From Arcuatula senhousia (Eukaryota > Mollusca > Bivalvia > Mytilida > Mytilidae), in assembly GCA_963971305.1 (NCBI GenBank), contig OZ020305.1:15719001-15783000 (forward strand): a stretch of 64,000 nt of DNA, in the 5' to 3' direction. Below are positions 1 through 10,480 of the stretch, one piece after another. Every line of letters begins with the position of its first letter. Positions within the stretch are counted from its first letter, which is position 1. The notes under the pieces are model-generated. The model saw nothing but the letters and a program-made list of their open reading frames with translations. It searched no databases and was not told the DNA's origin. The translations under genes were made by a program, and so were the position numbers.

Positions 1-284
1 TTATAAAGGTTATTGTAAACACAATGCTTATAAAATCAATTCAAATATTATATGTTGTCATATAAATATAACATATATATACAATAAGTAGACACATGTA
101 ATGACATACATATTAATTGTCAGGTTAAACATGTATTGTATTCTTTATATGTCACTTTATATAGGCCTTAACCATCTATTGTAGTTGAGTTTGAGCTAAT
201 AAAATTATTCTTATTCTTATTCTTACAATTAAAAAAGAGGAAACAATAGACAACTTTATACTTACCTGTGTTCTTTTGTTTCAG
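1..284. other. AT-rich flank upstream of the polymerase remnant
   Basis: No coding signal is visible. A short TTATTC-type simple repeat lies at about 203-226. The stretch ends in a pyrimidine-rich run and CAG at 282-284, directly before an ATG, which looks like a splice acceptor. This may therefore be an intron or leader of the polymerase gene. Confidence 0.4.
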
Positions 285-773
285 ATGCCTAAGCAATTTA
301 CCTGCAACCAATGTGAAGCGAGTTTTGAGAAGATGAGTCAGCTACATCGTCATAGACGATGGACCAACCACCGAGAGACTTACTCGTGTACGAGATGCAC
401 CAAGACTTTTACAAGGCGGGAGAATCTACAAGCTCACATGACCCGCCACCAAATGGGTTACGAATGTACCCAATGCAACCAGGCCTTTGCCAACCAACGC
501 CTTTTAGAGTTACATCAGCAAAGACATGGACAAAGAGGAGCAGGGCAACCGTTCCACATGGATGATCCGAAATCCTATTACACCATCAAACGGCAGGAGA
601 AGAAAAGAATACTCAAGTTTGGAACTTCGAGAAATCATTATACCGTCACTTTTAAGGCATTTGAAGTCACGGACCTGCCTTCCATCTCAAGAACACTATA
701 TCGGTTATTCGACTCCATCCTGCAAACCATTGGAGAAGAGATGAAAGAACACGACCTCGTTAATAGAAAATAA
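285..773 (+). pseudogene. polB N-terminal C2H2 zinc-finger segment
   Basis: The ATG at 285 follows TTTGTTTCAG, a good splice acceptor. Three C2H2 fingers begin FTCNQCEASF, YSCTRCTKTF and YECTQCNQAF, each with the C-x2-C...H-x(3-5)-H pattern, probably for nucleic-acid binding. About 60 further residues (YYTIKRQ... to EHDLV) resemble the region just before the polB N-terminal domain in Maverick-type polymerases. Similarity stops at about 765 and the frame ends at a TAA at 771-773, directly against the inserted retroelement. It may instead have become a separate small zinc-finger gene, but the break at the insertion edge favours a truncated N-terminus. Confidence 0.7.
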
Positions 774-777
774 AGAG

Positions 778-1766
778 ATGTGGAATAAGTGTACGCGACA
801 CAGCCCACAATTAAACGGCAATTTAGAAAAACCACAATGGACAACCGCCAGCAGCCTTCAACGAGGCCATTTGGCACTGCTCGTGGTTATGCAATTGGCC
901 CATGGTCTAAATAAGATGCATATAATTCAAATCCAGCCCTGAAATAGTCACAGATAGACCCCCTTCTTAAACAAGGAACAGAAAACATAAAAAAGACAAG
1001 TACAAACGAAAGCTTTGTCAAGGATTCCTGGCTTAGGACAGGCACATGTAATATGTGGCGGGGTTAAACTAGTTTTTTGGGCCCAACCTTCCCCCTATCA
1101 ATATTCCCAGACGAAGCACAAAAACTAAACACACAATAAAAATCAAATCGATCAAAGTCCAATTCTACTAGAGAGAACCTAAGACAAAAAACAAGAACAA
1201 ACAAAAGGACGGTAAAGGAACTCTCTATAGAACACTCGCTGTTACTGACAGCTAGCTGAGAATCATCAATCGACTGATGTAAAAAAATCAAACGTATCGA
1301 TTTTAAATCCGACACAACACTTCAAGCAATAATGATTTAGTGAAGTGTCATCACACAAAACCGACACGCTTGATCGCTATAATGCTTAAAAATGACAATA
1401 GTAAAAACGTTTATCGAAGTTTTAAAGCGAGTATTAAGTTTTCAATATTTCTGCCAAAAAACACTAAATTCAAAGATTTAACTAAGATATTCATTTCATA
1501 TCCTTTCCGTAATAAATTTTGAAGCCAATTTTTCATTTCTATTGGATTGTTTTTAAATTTGTGAGCTTTATAAAAAACATTACCATAAAATACAGGATGT
1601 GATATTCCTTTCACTATAAGAAAGTGACGTGTACAATTAAATTTTTCAATAAGAGATCGATACTTGTGGAAGAATTTAGAAAAAGATTTTACTAATTTGT
1701 GGTATCGATAACCTTGTTTTAATAATTTTTCAGTAATTAAACGGTTTTTATTATTAAAATCAGAAA
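778..1766 (-). mobile_element. 5'-truncated reverse-transcriptase retroelement inserted in polB
   Basis: Read on the minus strand, 1766 down to about 1400 encodes the C-terminal end of a reverse-transcriptase polyprotein family common in aquatic invertebrates. It is recognisable from LLKQGYRYHKL, FFHKYRSLIEKF, KGISHPVFYGNV and KGYEMNILVKSL. About 620 bp of non-coding 3' sequence follows and ends in TACACTTATTCCACATC (778-795 on the plus strand). The same 3' end recurs at 16402-16563 and 37022-37150. The catalytic domain is missing, so this is a 5'-truncated copy. It interrupts the polymerase reading between about 765 and 1775. Class assignment (Penelope-like or another RT lineage) is uncertain. 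Confidence 0.7.
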
Positions 1767-1774
1767 CTGTCCAT

Positions 1775-3496
1775 TGAAACCAACTCCCTCGACTTCCCGA
1801 TTGCCCTTCCCATATTACAACTCAAGGACTTGACTACGGAACTACTATTAAAGGAAATAGAGAGAGTATTACAATCTCATGAGGAGTTTGTATTGGATGG
1901 AAGTTTAGAATTAGATGTCCTTCACGTATCCATTCCCGAAGGAAGCGGGCGGAAACGGTGCAATTACGTTGATCTCGAGAGAATGCTGAAAGACAAACAA
2001 AGTTTCATCAGGATCCGAAACCGAGACGCTTTATGCTGTGCTAGAGCCATTGTTACTGCTAAAGCAAGAATCGATAAGCACTCAATGTGGGACACTATCC
2101 GCCAAGGAAGATGTATTCAACAGGAATTAGCAGAAAAACTTCACGAAAAAGCCAAAGTACCAAAAGGACCCTGCGGTATCGAGGAACTGAAACAATTCCA
2201 AGCTGTTCTGTCAGGATACCAAATCACCGTTTTTTCTAAGGACTACTTTAACGGGGTTATCTATGAGGGACCAGATGCAGAGAAGAAGATCTATCTTTAC
2301 CACCACGACGACCATTACGATGTCATCACCACTGTAACAGGATTCTTGACCAGAAACTATTACTGTCAGACGTGTAAAAAGGGATATAGTAACAAGGACA
2401 GACATGTCTGTAACAACCCATGCATCCTTTGCAAGAAGATACACGAGCCCTGTGAAGACGATTGGATCAACTGTAGCCAATGTAACAGAAACTTTAGAGG
2501 AAAAGAGTGCTTCCAACTTCATTTGGAACAGACAAAGAAGGGCAACTCAACATGTAAATGGTACTACAAGTGTAAAGACTGTGGCCACGCTGTCAACATG
2601 GAGAAAAGGGAAACAGACCATGAGTGTGACGAGATGTATTGTCGATCCTGTAAACAGTACTGCGATCCAAGCCACCAGTGTTACATGATGCCTATAGTAA
2701 TCAAAGAACCTCCCGAAGGGCAAACTTACATCTTCTTTGATTTTGAATGCACACAAGACGACCTCGTAGAGTGCGATACGGGATACCAACCGGATTCTAA
2801 TGGAACTTGTTTCCATTGCAAAGCCAGTACCTGCGGAGCCATGGAACACCGACCTAACTTATGCGTGGTCCATAAGGTGTGCACCGTATGCATGGAGGAG
2901 GAAGTAACTAAAGAGAGTATCTGCAAGATCTGTGGACAGAATCAACTCATTTTTAGGGGACACAACGCCAACAACGACTTTTGCAACTGGTTATTTTCCG
3001 GAAACAACAACAACTCCACCGTTATTTGCCACAACTTTAAAGGATACGACTCTTTCCCCGTTCTACAATACCTGTTTCATCATGGAATTCAACCCAAGAT
3101 AATCCCCAACGGCGCCAAGAACATGGCAGTTACTATTCCAAGCTGCAGCATACGGATGATAGATTCTCTCAACTTTCTACCCACTGCCTTAACCAACCTC
3201 CCGAAAATGTTTGGATTCGACGAACTCCACAAAGGATACTTCCCACACCTTTTTAATAGAAAGGAAAACCAGAACACCCGATTAGAAACTCTTCCAGAGA
3301 TTCGTTACTACAACCCTGATGGAATGAAAGCGGAAGACCGAATAACATTCATGAAATGGTATGAAGATCACAGGAACGACCCATTTGATGTCCAAGAAGA
3401 ACTCTTAAAGTACTGCATCACAGACGTAGACATACTGAGAAAAGCCTGTTTAACCTTTAGACAACTGTTCATGGACACTTTAGATCTCCAATCGAC
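1775..3496 (+). pseudogene. polB N-terminal and 3'-5' exonuclease segment
   Basis: The polymerase similarity resumes at about 1775 in an open frame without a convincing start (first ATG-like codon is a TTG at 1830), as expected for the middle of an interrupted gene. About 2360-2690 is Cys/His-rich with repeated CxxC pairs, probably zinc-binding. Exonuclease motif I is FFDFECTQDD (about 2733-2762), motif II is CHNFKGYDSF (about 3026-3055) and motif III is YCITDVDILRK (about 3411-3443). These carry the acidic residues expected for proofreading. From about 3497 the polymerase similarity moves to another frame. The original frame runs on as unrelated sequence to a stop at 3630-3632. Confidence 0.85.
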
Positions 3497-4405
3497 CCCT
3501 TCCAAAACAGTATCACCATTGCCTCTGCCTGCAACCTGGTCTTTCGATCCAAGTTTCTACGGTGGAATACCATTGGCCTCATCCCAGCGCAAGGCTATCG
3601 ACCAGAACACAAGCACTCTATCAAAGCCATGAAATGGTTAAAATACGTATCCGCAATAAAAGACATACAGATCCAACACGCAGAGAACGAAGGAGAAAAA
3701 CAGATCGGTCCCTACAGAGTAGACGGATACCATGATGGAACTGTGTATGAATTTCACGGCTGTTACTGGCATGGATGCCCAAGATGTTACTCAAAAGAGA
3801 CCATCAATACGGTCAATAACATGTCCATGTACGATCTACATCAAAGGACCCAAGAGAAAAAGACCTATCTGCAGCAAGAAGGGTACACTTACGTAGAGAA
3901 ATGGGAATGTGACTTTGAGAGGGAGTTGAAAACTGATACAACCATGAGCGACTTTGTCAATTCCCTAGAGATGGTCCCAGCTTTAGAACCACGAGAAGCC
4001 TTTTATGGTGGAAGAACAGAGGCCCTCACTCTATACAAAGAGGCGGAAGAAAACAGTATCAACTACTATGATGTCACATCGCTCTATCCGTTTGTCAACA
4101 AAACCGGAAAAGTACCCAAAGGACATCCCATCATCATCACAGAAAACTTTGGTGACATCCACGAGTACGAAGGCTTGGTGAAATGTAAAGTTCTACCACC
4201 CAGAAACCTATACATTCCCGTCTTACCAGTCAGAATAAACAACAAACTGATGTTCCCACTCTGTCGTACCTGTACCGAATCCTACCAGCAGGAGACTTGT
4301 AACCATACTGAAAAAGATAGAGCTATAACGGGAACTTGGGTAACCGACGAACTGAAGAAAGCATTGGAAAAGGGGTATGCCATCATCAACATGTACGAAG
4401 TATAG
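3497..4405 (+). pseudogene. polB middle segment: nuclease-like patch and polymerase motif A
   Basis: This is the second readable frame of the polymerase. It begins where similarity leaves the first frame, well before its first ATG at 3629. [16 protein letters not shown] (about 3747-3794) is typical of a Vsr-like restriction-type nuclease patch in Maverick and linear-plasmid polymerases. Motif A is DVTSLYP (4070-4090), with the catalytic aspartate present. A CxxC zinc pair and a CNHTE motif lie at about 4262-4310. The segment ends at an in-frame TAG (4403-4405), after which the same frame continues with polymerase sequence, so the TAG is an internal nonsense change. Confidence 0.85.
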
Positions 4406-5338
4406 CATTTCGAAGACGTAGAACAGTACGATCCCGAACGGAAATCTGGAGGACTCTTCACCGACTACATCAATACCTTCTTGAAAATGAAACAAGAAGC
4501 TAGTGGCTGGCCAGAATGGTGTCAATCTGAAGAGGCTAAACGGCAATACATCAAGGACTACGAGGAAAAGGAAGGGATACAGTTAGACTATAACAAAGTA
4601 GAAAAGAACCTCGGCATCAGGTCTTTAGCCAAACTGATGTTGAACAGCTTTTGGGGCAAATTTGGGCAAGGAAACAACATGCAACAGACCACTTACATTA
4701 CAGAACAAAAGAAATACTTTGACATGTTAACCAGCGATAAAATTGAAGTCACCGGGATCCAGTTTGTTAACGATGAAATGGTGGAATTACGATGGAAATA
4801 TAAAGAAGAATTCGTTGAAACTCAAAAGAAAACGAATGTCGTCATCGCCGTCTACACTACAGCACAGGCCAGACTTAAACTGTATTCTTATCTGGAGAAT
4901 TTGGGACCAAGAACATTGTACTGTGATACCGACTCTATTGTATTTACCTCGAAACCTGGACAATGGAAACCAGAACTAGGGGACTACTTGGGAGATTTGA
5001 CGGACGAAGTTCCAGGAAACACCATCACACAGTTTGTCACGGGAGGACCAAAAAACTATGCGTATAAACTAGCCGTTCCAGAGAGAGGAGGAAACAGAAC
5101 TATGTGTAAAGTTCGTGGAATAACATTGAACTATAAGAATGCTTTAGACATCAACTTTGACACCATCAAGGAGATGGTCACCATCAACAGAAGCGATATC
5201 AGGACAGTGAGAGACGAATATAAGATCCAAAGAAGCAATCAAAAACTGTTAACCGTTTCACAAAAGAAAGACTATCGAATTGTATTTGACAAAAGAGTGA
5301 TTATGAACGATTTAACCACCAGACCCTATGGATATTAA
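4406..5338 (+). pseudogene. polB C-terminal palm and thumb segment
   Basis: In the same frame as the previous segment, directly after the TAG. Motif B is KLMLNSFWGKFG (about 4630-4665) and motif C is YCDTDSIVF (4919-4945) with both aspartates. TTAQARLKLYSYL just before motif C also fits the family. The segment ends at a TAA (5336-5338) after a conserved-looking basic C-terminus. The first ATG in the frame is at 4481, but that would start inside the domain, so this is not an independent gene. Confidence 0.85.
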
Positions 5339-5357
5339 ATTTGTAAAATAGAATGTA

Positions 5358-5381
5358 AATAAAACATAGAATGTTAATAAA
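5358..5381 (+). terminator. Two AATAAA polyadenylation signals after polB
   Basis: AATAAA occurs at 5358-5363 and again at 5376-5381, within 45 bp of the polymerase stop codon. This suits the 3' end of its transcript. Confidence 0.45.
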
Positions 5382-5535
5382 AGTTGTACCCGATTTTGAG
5401 TTTTTATTGAAAACTTAAAGGAAAGAGGTATCGATACAATAACATAGACAAAAAAAAGAGCCCATAAAGAGCGGAAAAAAAACGAAAAGAAGAACCAATT
5501 AGAGTTAAGCCATACATGAACAAAAGAAGCTCAAA

Positions 5536-5713
5536 AGACGAAAAAAACAAGAGAAAATGAGGAGGGAAATGAGGAAAATGAGGGAAAATGAGAAGGGAAA
5601 TGAGGAAAAAATGAGGGAAAATGAGGGGAAAATGAGGAAATGAGGAGGGGGGAGGAGGGAAATGAGGGAAAAGAGGAGGAAGAGGAGGAGGTGGAGGAGG
5701 AGGAAGAAAGAAA
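5536..5713 (+). repeat. Purine-only tract built on GGGAAATGAGG-type units
   Basis: About 180 bp are nearly all A and G apart from periodic T in ATGAGG words. Irregular units such as GGGAAATGAGG and GGGAAAATGAGG grade into a GGAGGAGG run. No protein is credible: the long antisense frames here are low-complexity Pro/Phe/Leu shadows. The tract could form triplex or G-quadruplex DNA. Confidence 0.8.
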
Positions 5714-5801
5714 ACAAGGATAAAACTATACAACAACAAATAATCCATACAAGAGTATTACAACACAGGAGTCCATACAGGGCGACACTAACAAAACAAA
5801 T

Positions 5802-5855
5802 GGTTAGGATTAGGGTTAGGGCTAGGGTAAGGTTTAGGGCTAGGGCTAGGGTAAA
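5802..5855 (+). repeat. Short interstitial telomere-like TTAGGG array
   Basis: About eight degenerate units (GGTTAGG, ATTAGGG, TTAGGG, CTAGGG, TAAGG, TTTAGGG, CTAGGG, CTAGGG) lie in tandem. TTAGGG is the telomere repeat of most animals including molluscs. The variants show it is an old internal copy, not a chromosome end. Confidence 0.75.
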
Positions 5856-6059
5856 AGATAATAGATAATAATACTAAATAGAAACTGGTGACGAACTAAA
5901 AAGGGGCGAAAGAAAGGGACGAGTCGCCGTTCCGCATGACTGCACACGACTTTACTGCTAGAGATCTTGGGTGGGTATTTCAGTACCAAAAATAGCAACG
6001 ATTTAACATGGAGCCTATGGGAATGAACTCGGGGTCATCGAGGTCAAAGTGTTCTAGAG

Positions 6060-6880
6060 TGGCCCGGTATACTACTCATGCTCAATTTTCTTATCGACAA
6101 CATATTTGTTCAGTTTGGTGGACGTGTTTTTCAGCAAACAATAAGGATTCCAATGGGCACCAATTGTGCACCTTTGCTTGCTGGTTTGTTTCTACATTCA
6201 TATGAAGCAGACTTCTTACAATCTCTTCTTGACAAAAAAGATCGTAGACTAGCTCTCTCTTTTAACCTCACGTTCCGTTATATTGATGATGTCCTTTCAC
6301 TAAACAATTCCCGATTTGGTGACTTTTTCCATCTCATATATCCACAGGAACTTGAGATTATGGACACAATGGATTCTAGGAAGTCTGCTTCATATTTAGA
6401 TCTACATCTCGAAATTGACTCTCAAGGAAGACTTTCAACAAAGCTCTATGACAAACGTGATGACCTCAAATTTCCAATCTTCAACTCAAGTTCCCTTTTT
6501 GTGCAGCAATATTCCGTCCGCTCCTGCTTATGGAGTCTTCGTATCACAGTTGATTCGTTACTCCAGAGCTTGCAGGAATTACATCGATTTCCTTGGCAGA
6601 GCGTCAAGTTTGACACAGAAATTGCTGACATGCACATGCAGGGTAATGCTGCTTCACGGTTGCTGTCTTCACTTAAGAAATTTTACAGTAGACACCTTGC
6701 GCTCATAGACAAATATGGGATTTCTATCTCTCGAATGAGTACAGATTTTGGTTTGTCGAGAATGTGTTTGTCTTTCTCTACCGGATTTGACACACTGAAT
6801 TGGAAATTAGCAACACGACGGGTGTGCTATAGCAGGCAGGAACAGCTTACTCTTCCGGAGCACCTGAGTTCACTCATGTA
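6060..6880 (+). pseudogene. Reverse-transcriptase relic with YIDD box
   Basis: The frame from about 6078 reads DNIFVQFGGRVFQQ, then IPMGTNCAPLLAG (RT palm segment) and FRYIDDVLSL (catalytic YxDD box, about 6274-6303), then SASYLDLHLEID and KLYDKRDD. After about 6480 the family similarity moves one frame (FLCSNIPSAPAYGVFV and SQLIRYSRAC at about 6496-6560), then shifts again further on (KFYSRHLALIDKYGIS). At least two frame breaks therefore make it a pseudogene. The family is a multicopy RT lineage in invertebrates and fish, possibly Penelope-like. Neither an endonuclease domain nor the RT N-terminus is visible. Confidence 0.75.
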
Positions 6881-7020
6881 ACGACTTGAGTTCGCGTTGT
6901 TGATTTCCGTTCGGTTAGTTTTGTGTTTTGTGTTTCTTCGTGCTGTTCTGGTCTGTGTTTACCGGTTTCGTCGTTGCCCTTTCGGACTTTTGACACTCGA
7001 ATGCCCCATTGGTGCCTCTT
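6809..7020 (+). repeat. 3' tail of the YIDD-type retroelement
   Basis: This stretch, from GCAACACGACGGGTGTGCTA to the GACACTCGAATGCCCCATTG region, recurs in inverted orientation at about 34640-34860. It probably represents the 3' end of the preceding RT element. Confidence 0.7.
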
Positions 7021-7963
7021 TGCCTCTACAAGATAGCAGCATTTATGTCGCAATCACTGGATTGGTGCATTGCGTGTCAATTTGGTATCCCAGTGCTCTT
7101 GACTTTTTAAATACATCACATTTTATGGATGTCCTATTTACTATTTGATAGTACATGTATTCCAATAAATTCCTTCCTTTTGTTAATCTCTGTCACATTC
7201 ACATCCGTGGGTCGGTGGGGATTATTTCTGCAGATGTTTAATTTCAAAGCAAACGTCAATTTACATATATATTTTACGGTCAGATATCAAATTGAATAGT
7301 TCGTACTTCCATTTCGTTTATGGATAATTCTGTAATTAAGTGGGCAGGAAAAAAATCTTCACTTGATGAAACATTCAAATCTGGAATATATATGATTTGT
7401 CACGGGCAATAGTTGTTATATTTGGTTGTAATTTTATGTTTGCTATGCTCAATATTGAATCATCTTCATCACCATTCAGTTCTATGGGAGAAATTCCTTC
7501 ATTTTAAATATTTGAAACTGTCGTAGAAAGATCAAAGAGTTTTTTTAACCATGCGATTGCAATTGTACATTTCCTTTGTGTAGGGGTGACAAAACATAAG
7601 TTTCGTTTATTACTCATATTTAGCATCTAGAATTATTTTGCTTGATATGACTAAAGATTTTAATGTTGGTCAATGCTTGGTATCACTTTTTATCCCCCTT
7701 ACGAAGTGACCGGGTTTGAATTGATACCCTTTGCTTGTCTATATCATGGCCCTCGATTTTTTTTCCGAAAATAAAACTGTCTCAACAAATTTTGATTAAT
7801 CTTTGAATTGTTGTTCAGTCAGTACAATTAGATGAAAGTCAGGTTCCCATTCATCATTTAAAACAAAATCCAGAATTTTTCTGGAGTTAGGTCGCTTTGA
7901 TCAAAGCAAGTCCTAAGTGGTAAAAAACAGAGTGGGGACTGACGTCACATAGAAAACACAGTT
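7021..7963. other. Intergenic sequence, nothing recognised
   Basis: AT-rich DNA without a credible open frame, RNA gene or clear repeat. Confidence 0.5.
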
Positions 7964-8503
7964 GGCTCCAAAAGTTAGTTAGTTAGTTAGTTATTGTTTT
8001 ACTCCCAAGCAGCACGATTTCGGCTATATCCGGGAGATGAACATGAAAATGGTGATACAATGAACATGAAATGATGATGAAGTGGAGGAAATAGGGACAT
8101 AGGGCCAATCGGGCAGGAGAGTTTTGACTGCCACTGGAAAAAGGAGTGATGGGTAGGGACGGGAAATTTAGCCTCCTGCATGGGAATCCTACGGGTCCTA
8201 CTCTTACCGAGACCTGCAGCAGGGTTCTTTAACGTGCGAGGAACGTGACATTTTTCCCAACACGGTGCAACACTATGGTTTGCGGTCAGGTTTTCCGCAT
8301 TATCGCCTGACGACCCCGCATCTCTCGATGTCAGGGCTGCCCCATTCAACCACCTGGGGCACACATCCCATTCGCTTTGTGGGCAAAGCGGCCTGACCCC
8401 GATGTCAGGTTTCTGAGCGCTCTTTAGTGGACTTTTACCGACAAGCTTAGCGCTGCTGCGGGCCTATTCGCCTCCCGGGCCCCGCACGGGACGGCTCCAA
8501 AAG
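7964..8503 (-). mobile_element. 518-bp SINE-like retroposon with 11-bp target duplication
   Basis: The direct repeat GGCTCCAAAAG occurs at 7964-7974 and 8493-8503 and brackets 7975-8492. Read on the minus strand, the insert ends in GGGAGTAAAAC followed by a short ACTA-type tail (GTTAGTTAGTTA at 7974-7993 on the plus strand). A simple tail plus a target duplication is the hallmark of LINE-mobilised retroposition. Inside is CACGTTAAAGAACCCTGC (minus strand, about 8223-8240), a core word I know from repeats in many marine invertebrates. The element is visibly more GC-rich than its surroundings. The minus-strand frame 8364-7999 has no recognisable domain. I see no clear tRNA-type A and B boxes, so the head could be from another RNA or a truncated LINE. 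Confidence 0.7.
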
Positions 8504-8731
8504 AGCATAAGGTTATTGCATAGTTGTTTCATTTCATTTGTTTAGAATCACGTACAATAAAATTCTTTGTCACATTATCATATCAAAATAAATGAATGAA
8601 TATCCCCTATCACAGACTGGGCTCAGTATAGCTCCTACATTTTTACTAGACTAAGAACATATACCTTAAATCTTAACACAATCCTAAACACACTGTAATA
8701 TGTGGTCAACTTTTAAACACGTTGCTGCCTC

Positions 8732-8901
8732 TAAACATGTTTAGGATTGTGTTTATATTAATGGAATTGGTATATGAGCATGTCTAAGATTGAAATTGAT
8801 ATTTTAATAAAGTTTAACATATTTAAAATCTAAAAGTGTTTATTTATAGCATGTTTTTTTTTTTAAGTTTTTGCTTTTAAACACAATCCTAAACATGTTT
8901 A
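8732..8901. mobile_element. Small inverted-repeat element (MITE-like)
   Basis: Perfect 24-bp inverted arms lie at 8732-8755 and 8878-8901 (TAAACATGTTTAGG... against its complement). The 122 bp between them are AT-rich and non-coding. A related partial copy of ACACAATCCTAAACA lies at about 8684-8698. Confidence 0.55.
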
Positions 8902-8904
8902 GGG

Positions 8905-9418
8905 CTAGCTACAATAATATAGCTCCTTTGACATCTATGATTTGGTGGAACTACCGTGAATGAAGTCCGATAAATCGTTATGGAGCAAATAGAACTTCTT
9001 TGTCTAACTTGTCAAAAGTTCTAAAATAATTAAGAAGTGCTGAACACCACGCTAAACACTCACAAAACAAGAAGGTTTTATGAAAATTTTAAATTAAAAC
9101 CACAAATATAAATATTAATTTGTTATGAAAAAAAAAACATTTTCGACATTCTGATCCTGAAACCTCAGTAAGTTCAAGATCCAACGTCATCCAGAAATGA
9201 TGTTTTCACGAAAAGTTTGAAGAATGTGCCAAATTTCCAACGAATTCGTCATTTTTGAAACATGGGCATTATTTAGGTACCAAATTTAACATCTAAAAAG
9301 ATGAATTACGCCCGGTGTGATCCGCTTTCGACATTGCTCCATTAAGAGTAACTTAGTGGGGCCACAGTGTATCTCTGCCCAATTAAAGATGTCAAAGGAG
9401 TTACATTATTGTAGCTAG
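8905..9418. mobile_element. 514-bp MITE with 32-bp terminal inverted repeats
   Basis: The arms are CTAGCTACAATAATATAGCT... at 8905-8936 and its near-complement at 9387-9418 (about 30 of 32 positions agree). The interior has no open frame. TTTAGG occurs just outside both ends and may be a target duplication, though one base is extra on the left. Its left end touches the smaller element at 8732-8901. Confidence 0.55.
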
Positions 9419-9879
9419 TTTAGGACCACAAGAAATTCTAAACACCATTTTTCGTGTACGACCAATATGGCTTTACTCTAATGGCTTTGTATTTTATCAC
9501 TATACTGACTGTCCACAGCTCGCTCCACATCTGCTGACTACTCTCCGATGTCCACTGATGATACATGTATGAGAAACTTGAGGCCTAAAACATAAATAAC
9601 CTAAGAAATAAACAAGTTGTGACGGACAGCGATTATCTTTTGTCACTTGAGGTGATGTGTTGTCTTGATGTATTGTGTTTTATGGGTCAGCTGACGGGAG
9701 TAATGGTCATTTCTATCAAATTAACTAATGATTTACAGATATAATAAAATCATTGTCTCCTGAACCACGACAACCCGTACGAGTTCGACAAGTGTATTCA
9801 ATTAGAGGTACTGGACATGTACATTAGCCTGATATACACATCTGCATATTTCTTCAAGGATAATGAATGTTGGTACTGA

Positions 9880-10480
9880 TACCTTTGGCCCAAAATTTTC
9901 AGAAGATTCTACTTCTTTATTAAGTCGCCCAAAAAGGAGTTTTGGCAACTTATTGTTTTTGCACCGTTTCTTCCATTTCTCGTATAGATCATGAACTTGT
10001 TTTCCCTTCTGCTCAAAAGTGTCTTTTCAAAACAAAAATGATAGATAGAGGGTCACTCAAAGATGTGTAATCAACTTTTCAAAATGGCCACCGTTATTAA
10101 AAATAGCCAAAACTTGTAACGGTTATATCTTGGAAATGGCTTGGCACATTTTGTTCATATTTCATATGAGGGTAAAAAAATCATGAAAATCAGATGAAGG
10201 CAGCCGTTTTTAAAATGGCGGCCGTTACTAAAAATAGAACAAAAAATTAAAGTTCAATGTTTAGATTCAAACTGATTGAAACTGATGGGTTTTCTGGCTG
10301 AATTTGGTATGCTGAGTTCAGATCCAACTTCCGGTCAGTTTCAATATATGGCGACCTTTTTAAAAAAAGTCAACTTTGACCGATTTCAACGAAATTTGGT
10401 TACTAGGCTTATTTAATCGGAATATTATTAATGGCTATTTTGGGCGATTTATGCGTTGGCATCCCAAACACAATGATATA
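9880..10480. repeat. Old repeat debris with duplicated AAAATGGC-CCGTTA words
   Basis: AAAATGGCCACCGTTATTAA (about 10080) and AAAATGGCGGCCGTTACTAA (about 10215) are imperfect copies about 135 bp apart. Similar words (GGCCGCTGTTGCTAAAAATA) occur in the element at 33178-34588. I read this as a diverged member of the same repeat class. Confidence 0.35.

Larger units (their letters stand above)
285..5338 (+). pseudogene. Decayed Maverick/Polinton-type protein-primed DNA polymerase B
   Basis: This is the overall span of a family-B, protein-primed type DNA polymerase like those of Maverick/Polinton elements and adintovirus-like viruses. Such enzymes replicate linear element genomes from a protein primer. 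Visible order: three C2H2 fingers, a polB N-terminal region, a Cys-rich zinc-binding stretch, exonuclease motifs I-III, a Vsr-like nuclease patch, then polymerase motifs A, B and C. The frame is broken three ways: an approximately 1-kb antisense retroelement insertion (about 778-1766), a frame change near 3490-3497, and a TAG stop at 4403-4405. All catalytic motifs are still readable, so decay is recent or mild. No integrase, packaging ATPase or capsid gene is recognisable nearby, so this is a solitary polB fragment. It cannot encode one full-length product as it stands. Confidence 0.85.

Noticed and set aside
5404..5748. Long antisense frames rich in Pro, Phe and Leu
   Set aside because: They are translations of the purine tract; low complexity, no start context and no domain.
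7999..8364. 121-codon minus-strand frame
   Set aside because: It lies inside the SINE-like retroposon and has no recognisable domain; more GC-rich DNA yields fewer stops.
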